DNA of 64,000 nt from Prostheceraeus crozeri (taxonomy: Eukaryota; Platyhelminthes; Polycladida; Euryleptidae): positions 1 to 64,000 of the forward strand of contig CAJQUW010005329.1 in NCBI GenBank assembly GCA_907163375.1. The letters run 5' to 3'. Every line of letters starts with the position of its first letter. Position 1 is the stretch's first letter. This document shows, one piece after another, positions 35,646 through 49,000 of this stretch. The notes beneath the pieces are model-generated. The model had not been told where the DNA came from. It made no database searches and saw only the letters and a program-made list of their open reading frames with translations. Position numbers and translations under genes: made by a program.

Positions 35646-36888
35646 GAGAACTTCAGATAAACAGTTTATTTCTATGGTTTTAAAGCATATGCAAGGTCAA
35701 AGTGCAGCAACTACACGTGCTTGCTTCCATTGTCTAGAATCTGTCGCGTCATAGAAATCTTGTGTGAGATAGGATCCACGCGTAACATGAAGTAACTGAG
35801 TTGCATCACGAGTGTCGATCGAAGGCGAAGCCCGAGGAATTTGCAAACAAATTGTTGCACTCTGTTTCTTTGCATAGTGTTGCAAGCGATTTATCACCAC
35901 AGTTAGCCGATTTCTATGTAATTCCCGGCATTATGATAAGAATCTACACTTGATTGTTCCACAATGAATGGCATAGAAATCGTCTTTCAAACATAGATCT
36001 ATAACCAACGATTTAGGCTCACCAACTGTCTGTCGATGTGGCCTGGATTGGGATTGTTCAGAGAGCGTCGTCAGATAAACGCTATCTCAGTGCTGTCATG
36101 GCGTTCTCAAGCGAAGTTGGTTCAAATAACAGGTGGTTCAAATAATAGGTGGTTTTCCCAATCTGCAAGATATCCGGCTGCATTTCGACATTTTGACCTG
36201 ATAATGAATATTGACCGCATTTTAATACCTGCCAGTTTAGACAGTTGATAAAAAATATCGTTATCTTCGAGCCTGTCTCGATGAAATTGCCGCACTTATA
36301 TATTTTGGTTCCTTTGATGTCCGTAAGCTGCACTGATTCCCAATAAAAAGTAATGCATGCTTTTTGAATTATTAAATTGATTGAAGAGCGTTTCAACGCA
36401 TTTTTGATAGAATTTAACTTAGAATCATGTTTGAGATATCTTATATATAGTTATATGCACTTGGCCATTCATTTGGTGGAATTTTCGAATCGGTTTTCAA
36501 AGTTGCCATCGAAATATTTGAATTTTCCAAAATTAGTCAAAGTTCTCAATCTTAGAAATATTGTGATTCTATTGTCAGATGTGTCGTACATTGCATAGGG
36601 TTCAATGATGCGATTCTGATCAGGATCCTGAGGAAAAACTAAAAAAATTACTTTCCATCTGATTAATTCCTTTGAAGGTTTTTCAATTAAATCTTCTAAG
36701 AAATTTTGGAAACGCACTGAAGCTAAAAGTCACGAACGCATTGGTCCTGCGATTTCGGTCCACAGCAGAAAAGCGACGGAGACCGAATAGCCCGCCGGCG
36801 TGTATAATGTTGAAAACACAGTTTTAAGTAGCATTCAGTTGTAACATGCGACACATGTTTAACCTCGTTTTTAAATTTTAGTGCACAC
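35646..36888. other. Intergenic stretch
   Basis: No supported gene. Reading frames here are short and unlike any family I recognise. A small duplication GGTTCAAATAA...AGGTGGTTCAAATAATAGGT occurs near 36118-36152. Confidence 0.4.
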
Positions 36889-38154
36889 CAGGGTTGGAAC
36901 CGGCTCCCGGTTGTCGGGCCGACAATTATTGTCTAGTCAGTTACAGTCCGTTTCATAAAAAGTGGAGAACAACATATTACATAACAAAGGAAACAAATGT
37001 AATTTTATAAGAGTGAGGTATGATTTTGTGTAACATTGCTAAATGAAGATCAAATTATCTACTACTTTTTTATCTATAACAGGAAAACAACTCAATATTC
37101 ATGCTTGAAATTTCCAACAATGATATTAGTAAGCACAACTGACATATCTTCCAAATTTCAGAGAAATTCGTTCAAGTTTGGCGGAGTTAGACAAAGTTGA
37201 AGTTAAGGCGATGTTTAAGGGTGATCCATTTTTTATGAAACAATCTGTAAAATAGAATTCCAACATTGTAGGAGTAAGATAATTTTTATGACGCAATTTT
37301 TGCGAACCGTTCATTGAAAATTATTATTCAAATTATTATTGAAAGCGGCTGACTTTGCTGTTCAACATTATTGAAAATTGGCATTGATAAATGGTTTTAA
37401 GTACTTTGAATAGCCGCTACAATTCATGAAGTAAATTTATAAATTTTTGTTGGCTTTCCGATTTGTAAGACACAACTTTTATTTCCGTACAATAAGACAA
37501 AACTATTTGTAAGTACATCAATAAGTTTAGGTAATAAGTATGTTCATTGCTGCATTCACGGCTGTTTTTGCTCGAGGATTCTAATTGTAGCTTACGTTTG
37601 GTTGTTTGTAATGAGTGCTATGAAGTTTTCACAGTTGGCTTGACGGCAGTGAGGGCTCGATGTTGACTAAGTTCTAATCCATAGACAATTATTTAGCTAT
37701 GCATCCAGCTTTAATCCGTACACATCTCAAAAAGAGTTTCCGGAATCGCATAGAAAAAATGAATTTTGTAAGAATCATGTGCTCACTAGCCTATCTATCG
37801 TAAAATTATTCCATATCTTCAATGAGTTATAATGCGCATTGTGGCTCAATCTTTTGCATGAGCTTATAAAATTCTGTCTATTATCAAAGTCCGAATAAGT
37901 GTCTAATTACCTGATAAAGGATCAATCAGGATAGAAATTGATGAAAATAAGCATTGCTGCGCTTCATCGGGAACTCTTGCTTATCCGGAGTATCGGTAAA
38001 CCTACCGCATGATACATACAGTAGAAATCGAATGATTTCTAGCGGTCTAAGTTGAACAGCTGCCAATCTTACTTAGTAGGTTACAGAGACGCCGGCATAA
38101 GTCCGGCCGGTTTTGACTACACAGGCCGCAAAAACGAGGTCTGTTCCAACCCTG
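36889..38154. mobile_element. Old hAT-like element
   Basis: Ends are CAGGGTTGGAACCGGC on the left and, as reverse complement on the right, CAGGGTTGGAACAGACC. Both are hAT-type termini. The presumed 8-bp target copies (GTGCACAC and TTACACGC) agree at five positions only, which suggests age. The interior has no transposase and is interrupted by a Tc1 deletion derivative. Confidence 0.65.
36944..37247. mobile_element. Short deletion derivative (MITE) of the 26.15-kb Tc1 element
   Basis: Flanked by TA. It starts CAGTCCGTTTCATAAAAAGT followed by GGA, the right-end terminus, then jumps directly to GAACAACATATTACATAACA and follows the reverse complement of 26151-26436 to its end. All of the transposase is deleted. 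The 304-bp element could be moved by the parent's enzyme. It is inserted in the left part of the older hAT. Confidence 0.92.
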
Positions 38155-39803
38155 TTACACGCAAACTGAGAGGGTAGCAGTGGTGATGTAATTGCTACAT
38201 CTTTCAATCGTAAATGAAAAAGCTTGTGATTTAAGCACTGCCTCTGATCCTTGTCGTGTTAATGCAGCTTGTCGATGTTTTTTGATAAAAACGTCAAATA
38301 ATTAATCAGCATATATTTTCATGAATTTTCAAGGAAGTACATTGCAAACAAGACCTCTATTGAATGAGGGTTAAAATACATGTTTCACTTGTCGAGAATT
38401 ATGTTTCTAACATTCTCATAAATACATGGCTTTCGGACTACTCTCTTGAAGTCAACAAATGCAATGAAAAACAAGATATAGCAGGTCATTCGCGCGATGT
38501 TTAACGATCTTCATCGGGAACTCTTTTCATGACAAAAAAACAAAAAGTCAAACTTTGTTCACTTGTGCACAAATTGCAAGCTTTAATGACAGATAACTGA
38601 ATTCCTCATCACTTCAATTGTGCCACTTGCTGCGTAAGCCGACATTTAAGTTGCTGCGTGTAACTGCACACAACGACTTCTTGATGATAATTAGCCAGGA
38701 GCGGATACTTCCTTAATACGCACGTTCAGATATTCTAAGACAATAATTGATGAATTGACCGGCTGATAAACACGTGCATGTAGGTAATTATTCAAAAATG
38801 TCTGCACCGAGTTATTTTCGTAAGTCTACCACCCATCATAAAATATCAAGCATTATTTTTGTTGCATACACCATCGTAGCGCGAAGTGACCAGTCATGTA
38901 TCATTATTGTTCTACAAATTGATACGTGGATAAACAATTAATTAGCTTAACAAATATTTATAGAAAATTTGAGTAACAAGAAAACGAGAGATAGTTTTGA
39001 CTCAGTTCTATTTCTCTTAGTTGGAGACTGACGTAGAAGTAGTCTCAAAATCGCATTCAAAAGTTTCTTTTGCTTTGATTTCATCTGTGTAATGTGTTAA
39101 TATGCCAGTGTTGTAGTCTGATGATCAAGATCCAAGTGTTTAATTTGTAAAATTACATCGGTAATTTGTAATGTTTGTTAAAATTTTGGCTCAAGCGAGT
39201 AAGTACTATGATAGCCGTCACCACAGATCAACCATGCTTCCCTTGTGCTTGCTTTGATCAAAATTTGAGATAGGTTGACATCCTTCATTGAAACAATTTT
39301 TTAATTAGGCAACTTAAGTGCGCAGTAATTTGATCCAGGGATCGCTTAGGCACATTGGAAAATTGCAATGAAAACTCTTTCTCAGTTGTTGGACCTAAAT
39401 AGAAATTGCTGATAGTCAACTCAAAGCAGCTTTGGTCCTAAGAAAAATTATAATTTTTCCAGAAATGCAAAGTTAAGACTTACGGGAAAATCCTGTACTA
39501 AACAAATCTACAAAATATGGTAATTAGCTATATTTGTGAATAAATGCTCTTTGTTTTCACTTGTCTTCCAAGTTGTCAGATTTTGTTAATTAAACGACAA
39601 GGTTGAGATGTTGAAGCTAATAACGATTTGAATTGGATATCCGATTATTTTCCAAGAAATTTACGATTATTTTCACAATGCAACCGAAGTAGCATCAACA
39701 TTCATTGACAAAATTTCACATATGTATAGGAATATGCATACGTGTATCTTTGGTTTCCTTTGTTAACCATCAAGGGACGGCAGTTTCAATGCACAGTGTC
39801 GCA
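38155..39803. other. 3' flank of the BMP3-like gene
   Basis: AT-rich, without recognised genes or transposon ends. On the minus strand it follows the ligand's stop codon and presumably includes its 3' UTR. Confidence 0.4.
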
Positions 39804-40001
39804 TCACCTGCATCCGCACTTTTTCACCACCATGTCTGGAAATTCCCTCATCGCAACATTGCCTTTAGCATCATAATACAAAATAGTCTGACTTCCGAAT
39901 TCCACAGGAACACACCCAAGTGGAGGCACAGATGAGCCGGGTAAGCTTATCAAATGTGCCACTCCTTGCAGAAATGCGTGGTTTGATATACTGTCTGGAG
40001 C
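39804..40001 (-). CDS. BMP3-like ligand exon 3 (cystine-knot C-terminus)
   Basis: 198 bases, acceptor AATTTATTTCCAG. It encodes APDSISNHAFLQGVAHLI, LPGSSVPPLGCVPVEF, TILYYDAKGNVAMREFPDMV and VKKCGCR, then TGA at 39806-39804. The SNHA, CVP and final CxCR motifs are diagnostic of the TGF-beta superfamily. The exon is 6.75 kb from exon 2. Confidence 0.93.
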   Translation of the reverse strand, partial: APDSISNHAFLQGVAHLISLPGSSVPPLGCVPVEFGSQTILYYDAKGNVAMREFPDMVVKKCGCR

Positions 40002-43000
40002 CTGGAAATAAATTATTGAAATTTACTTTAACATAACTTGAATGAATGGGGTTAAAACTGAATGAATTCCGAAACAGGTGAACCGCAAATTGCAGAACAT
40101 GGGTTAACACAACATCTTTAGAACAAGGATATGTGAGATACTGAGAACTACACGTGCATCTTTCGTGCATTGAATATTCAGCGTCCAAATCAGAAGATGA
40201 AAATAATTACTGGGCTGTGTATATTTTTGCATTCCCTGCATATTTGTTAGTACAGATACATTGGGACTATTCACCAATTAAAATTCAGCAGGAAGAAAAT
40301 TCGGTTTAATATTCTGCCGACAGAGGCAGAAAAATGAGCCGAGCAAGTGAACGCATAGCGACGAGCCGAAACCAATTGAGTTTTTCTGCTATTATGTTGT
40401 TATCCTATAACTCCGCTGAATATTCTGCCGACGGAATATTTAATTGGTCTAATTTTGTGACGGCAGAATTTTTAGTTCTTGAACAAGGCCATTGACTACA
40501 TGCATTAAAGCAGCATGTCTGACGACTCTCTCTCACACACCGCCACTGAGATGACAGTGGAATAATGACTCAAAGAAATTTATGGATCAATTGATTGTTT
40601 CAATTTTGGAACATGTTTTGAGATTTTTTTAATTCTCAGACGTTCAACTTGCTTAGGCCTTTGCAAAATCGAATAGTTACCGAAGCTCCTCCATTTCGTG
40701 CCTTTCTCCTGTTAATGAAAACGTTGATTCCCATTCTAAGTTTGATTAGGTAATTTATTATGTGCGACACAGTTGTTCACTTATCGAGATTTTTTGTGAG
40801 GCAAGTATTCTCCACTATTAAATAAGCAAACAACATTATAGCGCAGGGCATAAACAGGCACTGAACAGTAAAGGTGAAAGTCACCCTTTTCCGGTCTCAA
40901 TAGGTCTGCTCCGCATCAAGGCTCGGTACCAAATCCCATCCTATTCATTGAAATAATGGATGCGATTTCTAAAGAGTGCAAAGACGGTGGTATCTGAGAT
41001 ATGCTTTACATCTACGACCTCGTGATATTTGGAAGCAGTCAAAAGGAAGTGGAGCAAAGGTTGGCTGTATGAGGTGCAGCCTTTGAGAACAAATGCCTCA
41101 GAATACTACGTTGCTCGAAGACGGAGTGCTTATCGTCCGACCCAGGGAGAGCAAAGTTGGAAACTTGCTTCAGACACGTTGTTGAATGTAACGGCGTATG
41201 CAACAAGTTTCACCTTCCTTTCCATAGCTTGGCTTGAATGAAGCACTAGATGACTTCAACCACTCACACAAATCATTCGTCCGATGATATGAATTTGAAT
41301 CTTTTGAACTGAGAGCATCAATGTGGTGCATAGATATGTTATACTGCAGAAGACGAAACCATAGAAATTGAATCAGTCAACTTAAGATAGAAATCTGATT
41401 AACAATTCAAAGTGATTTTTGACAAACTTTAAATAACGGTTTTGACTCCCCCTGTACATGTCAATGGGAGTGAATGCCTCGATAGTGAACAACTGAGCAG
41501 GGTGGAGAAGGAGGACTGGACCTGGGATTTGCGGGACAGGGGTCTTCAAGATAATCCAGGTGAGCGCAGGATATCATAACATGATTCATTTGTGAGGACC
41601 AGGGTAACCAGATGTTGATTCAAAAGGAAGGCTCGATGTTCAAGTGATGTTCAATTTCTAATATATGAGCTTCCATTTTTAAATATTCTTGGAGTAGCGT
41701 TTACCGAAAATTTGAAGAGGAAAAGACATATCAACCATATTTCAAAGAAATTCTCTTCTGGATTGTATGTCTCACGGCAACTGCGCGGCTATCTACCGTC
41801 TGAACACTTGAAAATTGTTTACCAGGGCTGTCAGAAGTCTTCTGGAGTATGGTGCTCCCCTCTCTTGTGAACTGCCAAGAGCATTAGTCAACCAGTTTGA
41901 GCAACTTCAAAGCAGAGCCCATTACATTCTTTGCAATCCTCACCATCGTGAATTTTCAAAACTTTTTGCCTCTTGAGTATCGCAGGAAAATGATTGGTTT
42001 TAAGTTGAAAGTGTCGAGCAACAGTGATCATCCCCTACATACTCTTCTTCCACCTAGAATGCCTTACACAAAGAAATTTCGTCTTCCTATGTCAAAGTCA
42101 GCACTTCGCAGCTCATGCTTTATGCTGACTATGGCCAAACTTTGCATCAATGACTTTGCATTCTAAAGTTTGTAGTGCCTCGTTGTACAGTGTACGTTTT
42201 TTGTCAAGTGTCATTCTTTTAACCTTGTTCTATTTCATCATGTTCGTGGCCCCACGATTTCCAGTAATGGGACAATTACGCGTTCTTGAAATAAACGTTC
42301 ATTATTTTTATTTTCATCTGATTACCTTACCGTGTTCCTCACAAATTAATCATGTCGATGTCACACTATTTCTTCAAACAATATCATGACAGCCGTACTT
42401 TTCAACACAGTACGGTACTACTGAAAGTCCCATTAGAATTTATTAAGTAAGGTGTAGTTGCAAATGAAATGTGATGCTGGATTGAAATACAATAACGCGA
42501 AAGATTGCTCTGCTGTTCGAGGTAAACTGACGCAATTAATTGTGTCACTTCACACATCAGTCATTTCATCAATTCAGCTCAACTGCGTTTTGAATAATGT
42601 CATTTGTATAATGTTATTAATTAAAGGGTTTCAATTTTCCGCCTTCTTTGAAGTTGTTTTGATCATATCTCTACTCCCACGTTTAGAGGTTAAATACCAT
42701 TCATTGTGTGGACATGTATAACGCCCTGATTTATCTGTCCATCACTGCCCATCCACCTCAGATGGGAAAAGCGGCGCCCGCTGGTCGTTTATATCACGTT
42801 GGTGATCTATTGGTTATTTCCGCTTTGATGTTATCTATCAACATATTTGATCTTATCGGTTGTCATTGTCTTTGTTACCTGTCCCCTTAAATTCATGGTC
42901 GTCATTCAACCATGGCACAAGGAAACGGTCATTAGAACGTTATGAAAGTCTTCCAAGCGCAAATCCGAAGTAAAATCTACACAGTTGCTGGTATGAAGGA

Positions 43001-46000
43001 ATCAAAATCGAATCGAAAGCAAATTTTCACTGGTTTTCACGGCTACTTTGTGTAAATGAGTGAAAAGGCCTCACTATTAGACGGTTGTATGCACGCAGCA
43101 AATTTTCTTGTAAATGAGGACCGGATTTTTACTGCCCATCACACAGATGGACAGCACTCAGTCCACAAAAGTAGAGAAAATTCAGTCCGAGTTGATTTCC
43201 GGCACGAGAATATTTTTTGATGATGCGACAGTTTAATAGCCACGCCATAATTTGAGCTCACAAAACATGAGGGCAGAAGGGAACATTCTTCATTAAACAA
43301 ACAGATACTTCATTGCACTACTGAAAGTGCTTATCGGCTGCCTGATCGTAGATATTTGTCAAAATTCCTCCCAAAATAGTTCATTCATATTTAGTGGAAC
43401 CTAATCATGATATTTCAATATGTGTCCAATTTTCCTCGAATATTTGAAACATTAATTGATTTTCTCAGTGGGCAATGAACATTTTAAAAGGAGACTTAAA
43501 CATATTTTTAATCTGGAAATTTTTTCCAGAAATCAATGTTTTCAACATTTGCAGTCTGACTGTGAAATGCAGTGTGCTTTCAATCCAATTTGGCTTTTTG
43601 ATTGCGTTTTTCCTCATGAAAGAAGATCTATATAATGAAGCTTTATGAATCCATGAAATTATAAAGGAATAAGAAATATGAAAATGCAGATCATTTTAAT
43701 GCATTTAGCAGACTTGTAAGTTAGTGTTAGGCCCACAATTTTGAAATAGCCATGTTTTATGTCGCCGGTGTCTGTGTCATTTTTAGAGCCTGGTGTCGAT
43801 GTCTGCGCTGTCCAGAAAAACTCACATCACGGCATCCTTGATTTCGCTTTATGAATCCTTTATTATATTGAATCTTTCAAATGCGTCGAGTCCGTGGGGA
43901 TTGGTGAGACAGGAGAGAAAAGTCGGAGATGTTTACAATCTCTTAGAACTCAAATGCAGCCATCGAAATGGTTACTTCTACTGCTATAACGACTAATAAT
44001 TGCCAACATGAAAGGAACGAAGAGACTTGATTGTCGAAATAATTCGTATTTGAAGATGAGAGGGAAATAACCGTTTGACCCTACCATTCTCCTCCTTACA
44101 ATGGGATGGGAATCTTCGACATTGTTGTTGCATTGTCGATTCGACAACTCTCTATGTCTCATTTTATCTTCTTGTTTCTTCATGTAAAAGCAATCATTTT
44201 GGAAGGAGGATGGAAAACGAGAAGTGTACGGTCTCTTCAAATGTCTTAGAATGGTGTTGTATGAGATGCCAACTCAAATTGATTGATCGATGTCAGCTTT
44301 GTAAAATCAGTCATACGTAAATTTTCATATCCTCTTTTTTTCAATGGTCCCCTAGATACTTCCTATCACTGGAATAGGAGTCTGATATTCCATCTACATT
44401 TCATTTGGTTATCATGTGAATTACTCTCTAGTCCCTGCCAACATTTCATATTTCCATAGATCGGCAATGATTTCACCTAATGCCGCATTACAGTTGCCTT
44501 ATAAATGTAATCACTTTGAATAAACAGGAGATGGAATGATATACGAGCACGAATGTGGTCTTCTTCTTCGTCGACACGCCCATTTCGTCGACAATCTCAT
44601 CAATTTTGTATCAACATGATTAAGATGCTATGGTGATATGAGAAGATTGACGGCTCACTCAGAACACATCGCCGATTTCGTATTCCGTTTTTATAGATGT
44701 CGTCCTTAGTTGAATCAAAAATCATTTTAAGATATTAGATATCTTTATATACTAAGGATATCTCTCTCACATTGATATTTCAAATTTCTGTGCCGTCGAT
44801 TACTTCAATTGAACAGAATATTGGCGAGATAGCTGTTGACGAGATAGTCCAACGAAATTGACTTCCCTCAAGGGTGTACCTGGACACACTATACAGTAAG
44901 CTGAATGATTTGTGAAATCCAAACTCGAGTGATTTACTAATTTGCCTGCGTATAGGTATGGGCTTGCTGTTAAGCAATTTCAAAGTTGTTAAGTTTCTTG
45001 CTTGTGATACTAATTTCATTTAATTATTGATCCGCATTTTCATTCCTCTGTCCAAACCCGGGCAGCGGAGGCCGCTCATCTTGATAGGACTTTTTATTAT
45101 ACTCGGTTCCCGACTCCGTTAGTAGGCCTAGTAAGTAGCATAAAGGTAGGAAATAATGCATTAAGCGCGAATATCAATTCACTTTTAACCAGGTGCATCA
45201 AATTAGTCTTGCGCAGTGAATATGACTGCTATAGTGTGTAATTGTGCATCATCAGCCGCTGTTATTGATAAGGGCCTACGTACATACACAATTGAAGATC
45301 CAAGGAAATGTTTTTTTAAGATCGGAACTACCCTTCCTATAAGCACGAACGTGTAACTAAGAAATTGTCTGCCTTCATGTTCTTGTGCAAGTATAGGTGC
45401 GCTCATCAGATGGACGATTTGACTTTATGCAAATATCGATTATTCCTGGCGGCGTACTGTACCGGTACTCATCCATATTGCGCATGTTATCATTATTGAG
45501 GTTTCTTTAATAAATGATATGAGAAGCACATTCGATATTTTGGAAAGCTGAGTATATTAGATAAAAGGTCGATCCAGGTTGTACTGCTTATTAGATATTT
45601 CTATTTGCGCTTGCCGAATCAAGCAGAGTACATTAGAATTATTAAATGAACTATCAAGCAATACAACTCTTTGGATTGCGGTAAAAGTCTCATTGAACCA
45701 GAGATAATTTGTTATTGAACAAGTAACTACATCCATCAAATGCTGATTGGAAGATGTGGAGATATCTTGAACATGAGAATACAGTATAAGAATAATCACA
45801 ATCGTCTAATTCTTTGACGATCAATGATTTTCTGTGGAGATATTGAACAGCTGTAGTCCTGTCCAGCTACAGAAGTGAAATGATTGAAATTTTCAACAAG
45901 AAGTATGAAATAAGGACATGATGGTCCAGTTTCACGATTTTGTGTATCGTTAAGCAAGCCCTGAAGACGTGAGAAGACCACCTGCCTTTATTAACTACCA

Positions 46001-49000
46001 GCGATTGTCAGCAGGTGTTTATTGAATAAAATCATCTGCAGCTTAAATGTGCCTCATCTTTTCTATGATTCTCAGGATTCTTCTCCACTCTCCCATTCAA
46101 CTTTTGAGAGAGAGAAAATTACAGAAAGGACATTTCCAAAACTACATTGACTACCCTCCGTTTACTACAGTCAGTTTGATGGGAAATAGTTATTTAGGTT
46201 TTTGATGTATTATACACAATTTGAGTGTTGCAATGATCAGAATATATAAACGCAGTGTTTAGCAGTACTTTCAATATTTCAAGAAATTGCAATCTAACTA
46301 TGCGATCCAGAATGCAACAAAAGTTGAGGACAGGACGTCAGAATTATTAGTGAGAATGTATGATGATTCATGAAAATGAAGTTTATCGAGGCAATGTTAG
46401 TTGGATTCGGGTCCTAGCGCATTTCAGGACTCCGACACCACATATTTGATTCAAATATCTAAGTCCGATTAACATCAGCTTATTGTCTGCATGAAATGCA
46501 AGCTTTGGAGGATTGCGGCATATCTCAACGCATAAGCATCATCCAACTAAAGTCGCTTCATTTTCTCCGTTTTACTTTATAATCCCCTTTATTACTTGTT
46601 GCGATATCAAGGGATTGTTTATCTGTGTAGGTCTAATTATCTAATAAATAAATAAACTCTAGCCGAGAGCGGTTAGCACAGCACTGAGATTACAATTTAC
46701 ATGCAAGTAATAACCAAGTAATTATGATAATCAAATATAATGCATACGAACCTGCCAAAGAAGGTGCTGACATGTGCCTGCACATGCATTGATGGGGAAT
46801 GACTGAGGCGAAATGATCCACTCATGCCATCCAATATCTCGGAAGTCGAGTGTAATTGGTATGAGACCACACTTCCGTTGAGAATAATCAACGCTATGAT
46901 TTCTCTCAGTTTGAGGAAGGGGTTTAAACAGTTTTGGTTTCGTTCTTCCTCTTCCACGTGCACGATTTCTTCGAGATTTGCGTCGTTTGCGACCCTTTCT
47001 TCGACGGCGTCTTTTATGTCTTCGATGCCACGGAAGATGAATCAGTTTATGATTCGGCCCTACACTGTCGATGGACCGCTTGTGACGGTTTAACAGCAGT
47101 TTCTTTTCTAATGCTTTTCGTTCGCGGTTTCTCTCCTTGCGAAGTTTTAAATGGGACGATTCACGAGTAATCCTGTCGATGCTAAGATGTCGAGTGTCAT
47201 TGGTAAAAAGAACGATGAATGGTTTACCTTTACCATCAGGTCCCACAAATCGCTTCAGTGAAATCTCTTGTATCTTGCCATTTGCCTTCGTAGCTTCAAA
47301 GGTAATGGCCAAGCGTAGATCTGCATATTGTCGTGATAATGGTAGAATTGTATTTTGTATAAAAGTTGTGACATCTATGACATCCCAACCAGTCTTATAT
47401 TGAGCTAAATTGAAGGATCGAAGAGTCTGAAGAACATCATTTGGTTTGATTAAATGAAATGAAATTTGCGCACGTCTACGACGATTTCGTGTGACCAACC
47501 GTTTGACGAATATGTGCAGATCAGCGCGAACAAGACTTTCCCGCTTATCTAAAATGGGGAAATTGAATGCAAAAGCAAAGCTGAGCTCGTACACACCTGA
47601 AAAAGAGAAAACAATGAATTTTAAATATTTTTCATGAAGAAGCAAGTTCAACGAATAGTATGTAGTTTATTTGTATAGAGAGTAGTATGTAGAGTGAATT
47701 AACGACATTCAGTTAGCAAGTAAAAGTGAAACCCGAAAATAGTACAAATTGCTTTACATCGACAACGCAAAGATCCTTCGGAAATATTTATATCAAAGAT
47801 CTATATCGTAAACTTCTGGTTCAAGTCTATTGCCAGTATCTGTATTGCTTTCTTTGCGATCAAGATTCCATGATTTGCACATAGTTTTCCAATCTTTGTG
47901 ATCGTGATAGGTCTCTAAGGCTGTCAAACTTTTCTTCTTGGCCATTCAGTCAGACCATGTTCAGACGATTCTATGAAACCATAACATTTGGCATTTAATG
48001 TTATAACTGTTGTTATGGTTAGCCTTCTTTGACCGTGACAAGAATCTTCCGGTACACTGACTTTTTCTTGACTTTATATTTAATGTTTTGGGCTTATATC
48101 ATTTACCAGTTGACTTGGATTTATGATTTGTTATGTCATCACATTTCAATTTCAATTTCAAATACGTTTTATTTACTTTTCAAAAATAGAGATGCCAATA
48201 ACACAATTGAAAAGCGTCAAATCATGTGCTCCATCGCCAGCCGCGCACATTCTTGCGAGCGGATAGGCCTTGCTTTACCTTGCATGTAATGTTCGGCAGT
48301 TTAAAGTGCCAACTGTGATCCAGCGGAGATTTGATTTAGCGCTCAATAAGTTACATGCTTTTATACTACATGAATCAGTAAATATTACAGAATCCGCTGT
48401 CTGGCTTGAACTGAGTAGCAATTTCTTTCACATTGATATGTTGAATGCTAATTGGTGAAGTCACTTTCCTGTTGATTATAGACGTCAGTTAGGAAAGTAA
48501 TTCTTCGAAGGAGTCAACATGGGAGGAGATCTTGGTGGCAAGTGCTTCAAGATGTGTTGGTCTCTTGAAACAGATGAATTAGTAAGCTCATAGAGCATAA
48601 ATACAAACACTGTAAAGATACACATGCATGTCTCTATGCATTATCAGAAATTATTGAATTACTTTAGGAAAATCATAATCATCTAGAGAAAAGTTCCCCT
48701 TTTGCCGGCTCTGTAACAGTCTGCCCACGAATTCGATGCGAAACATTAGTAGCAAAAGCATCTAGCGCAATTTGAGAAGGTTGCAGGATTCCCCGTAGGC
48801 ATGTGTCACGAAGCTTTAAGACTATTCAGGAATGATGTTGACACTCTGATTGGTTAAGTGACCATATGAAGAGTCATAACACATAAATAATAAATATCTA
48901 ATTTAATGTCAAGATATAATGAGTCTGCAAAATTGCACAATTTGGTACCTTTTAAGAATTTGTTTTCACATATGTGATTCAATTCAACAGCTCATTTAGC

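Noticed and set aside
46824-47403. Plus-strand frames over the ligand exon 2
   Set aside because: They are antisense shadows of the minus-strand TGF-beta coding sequence.
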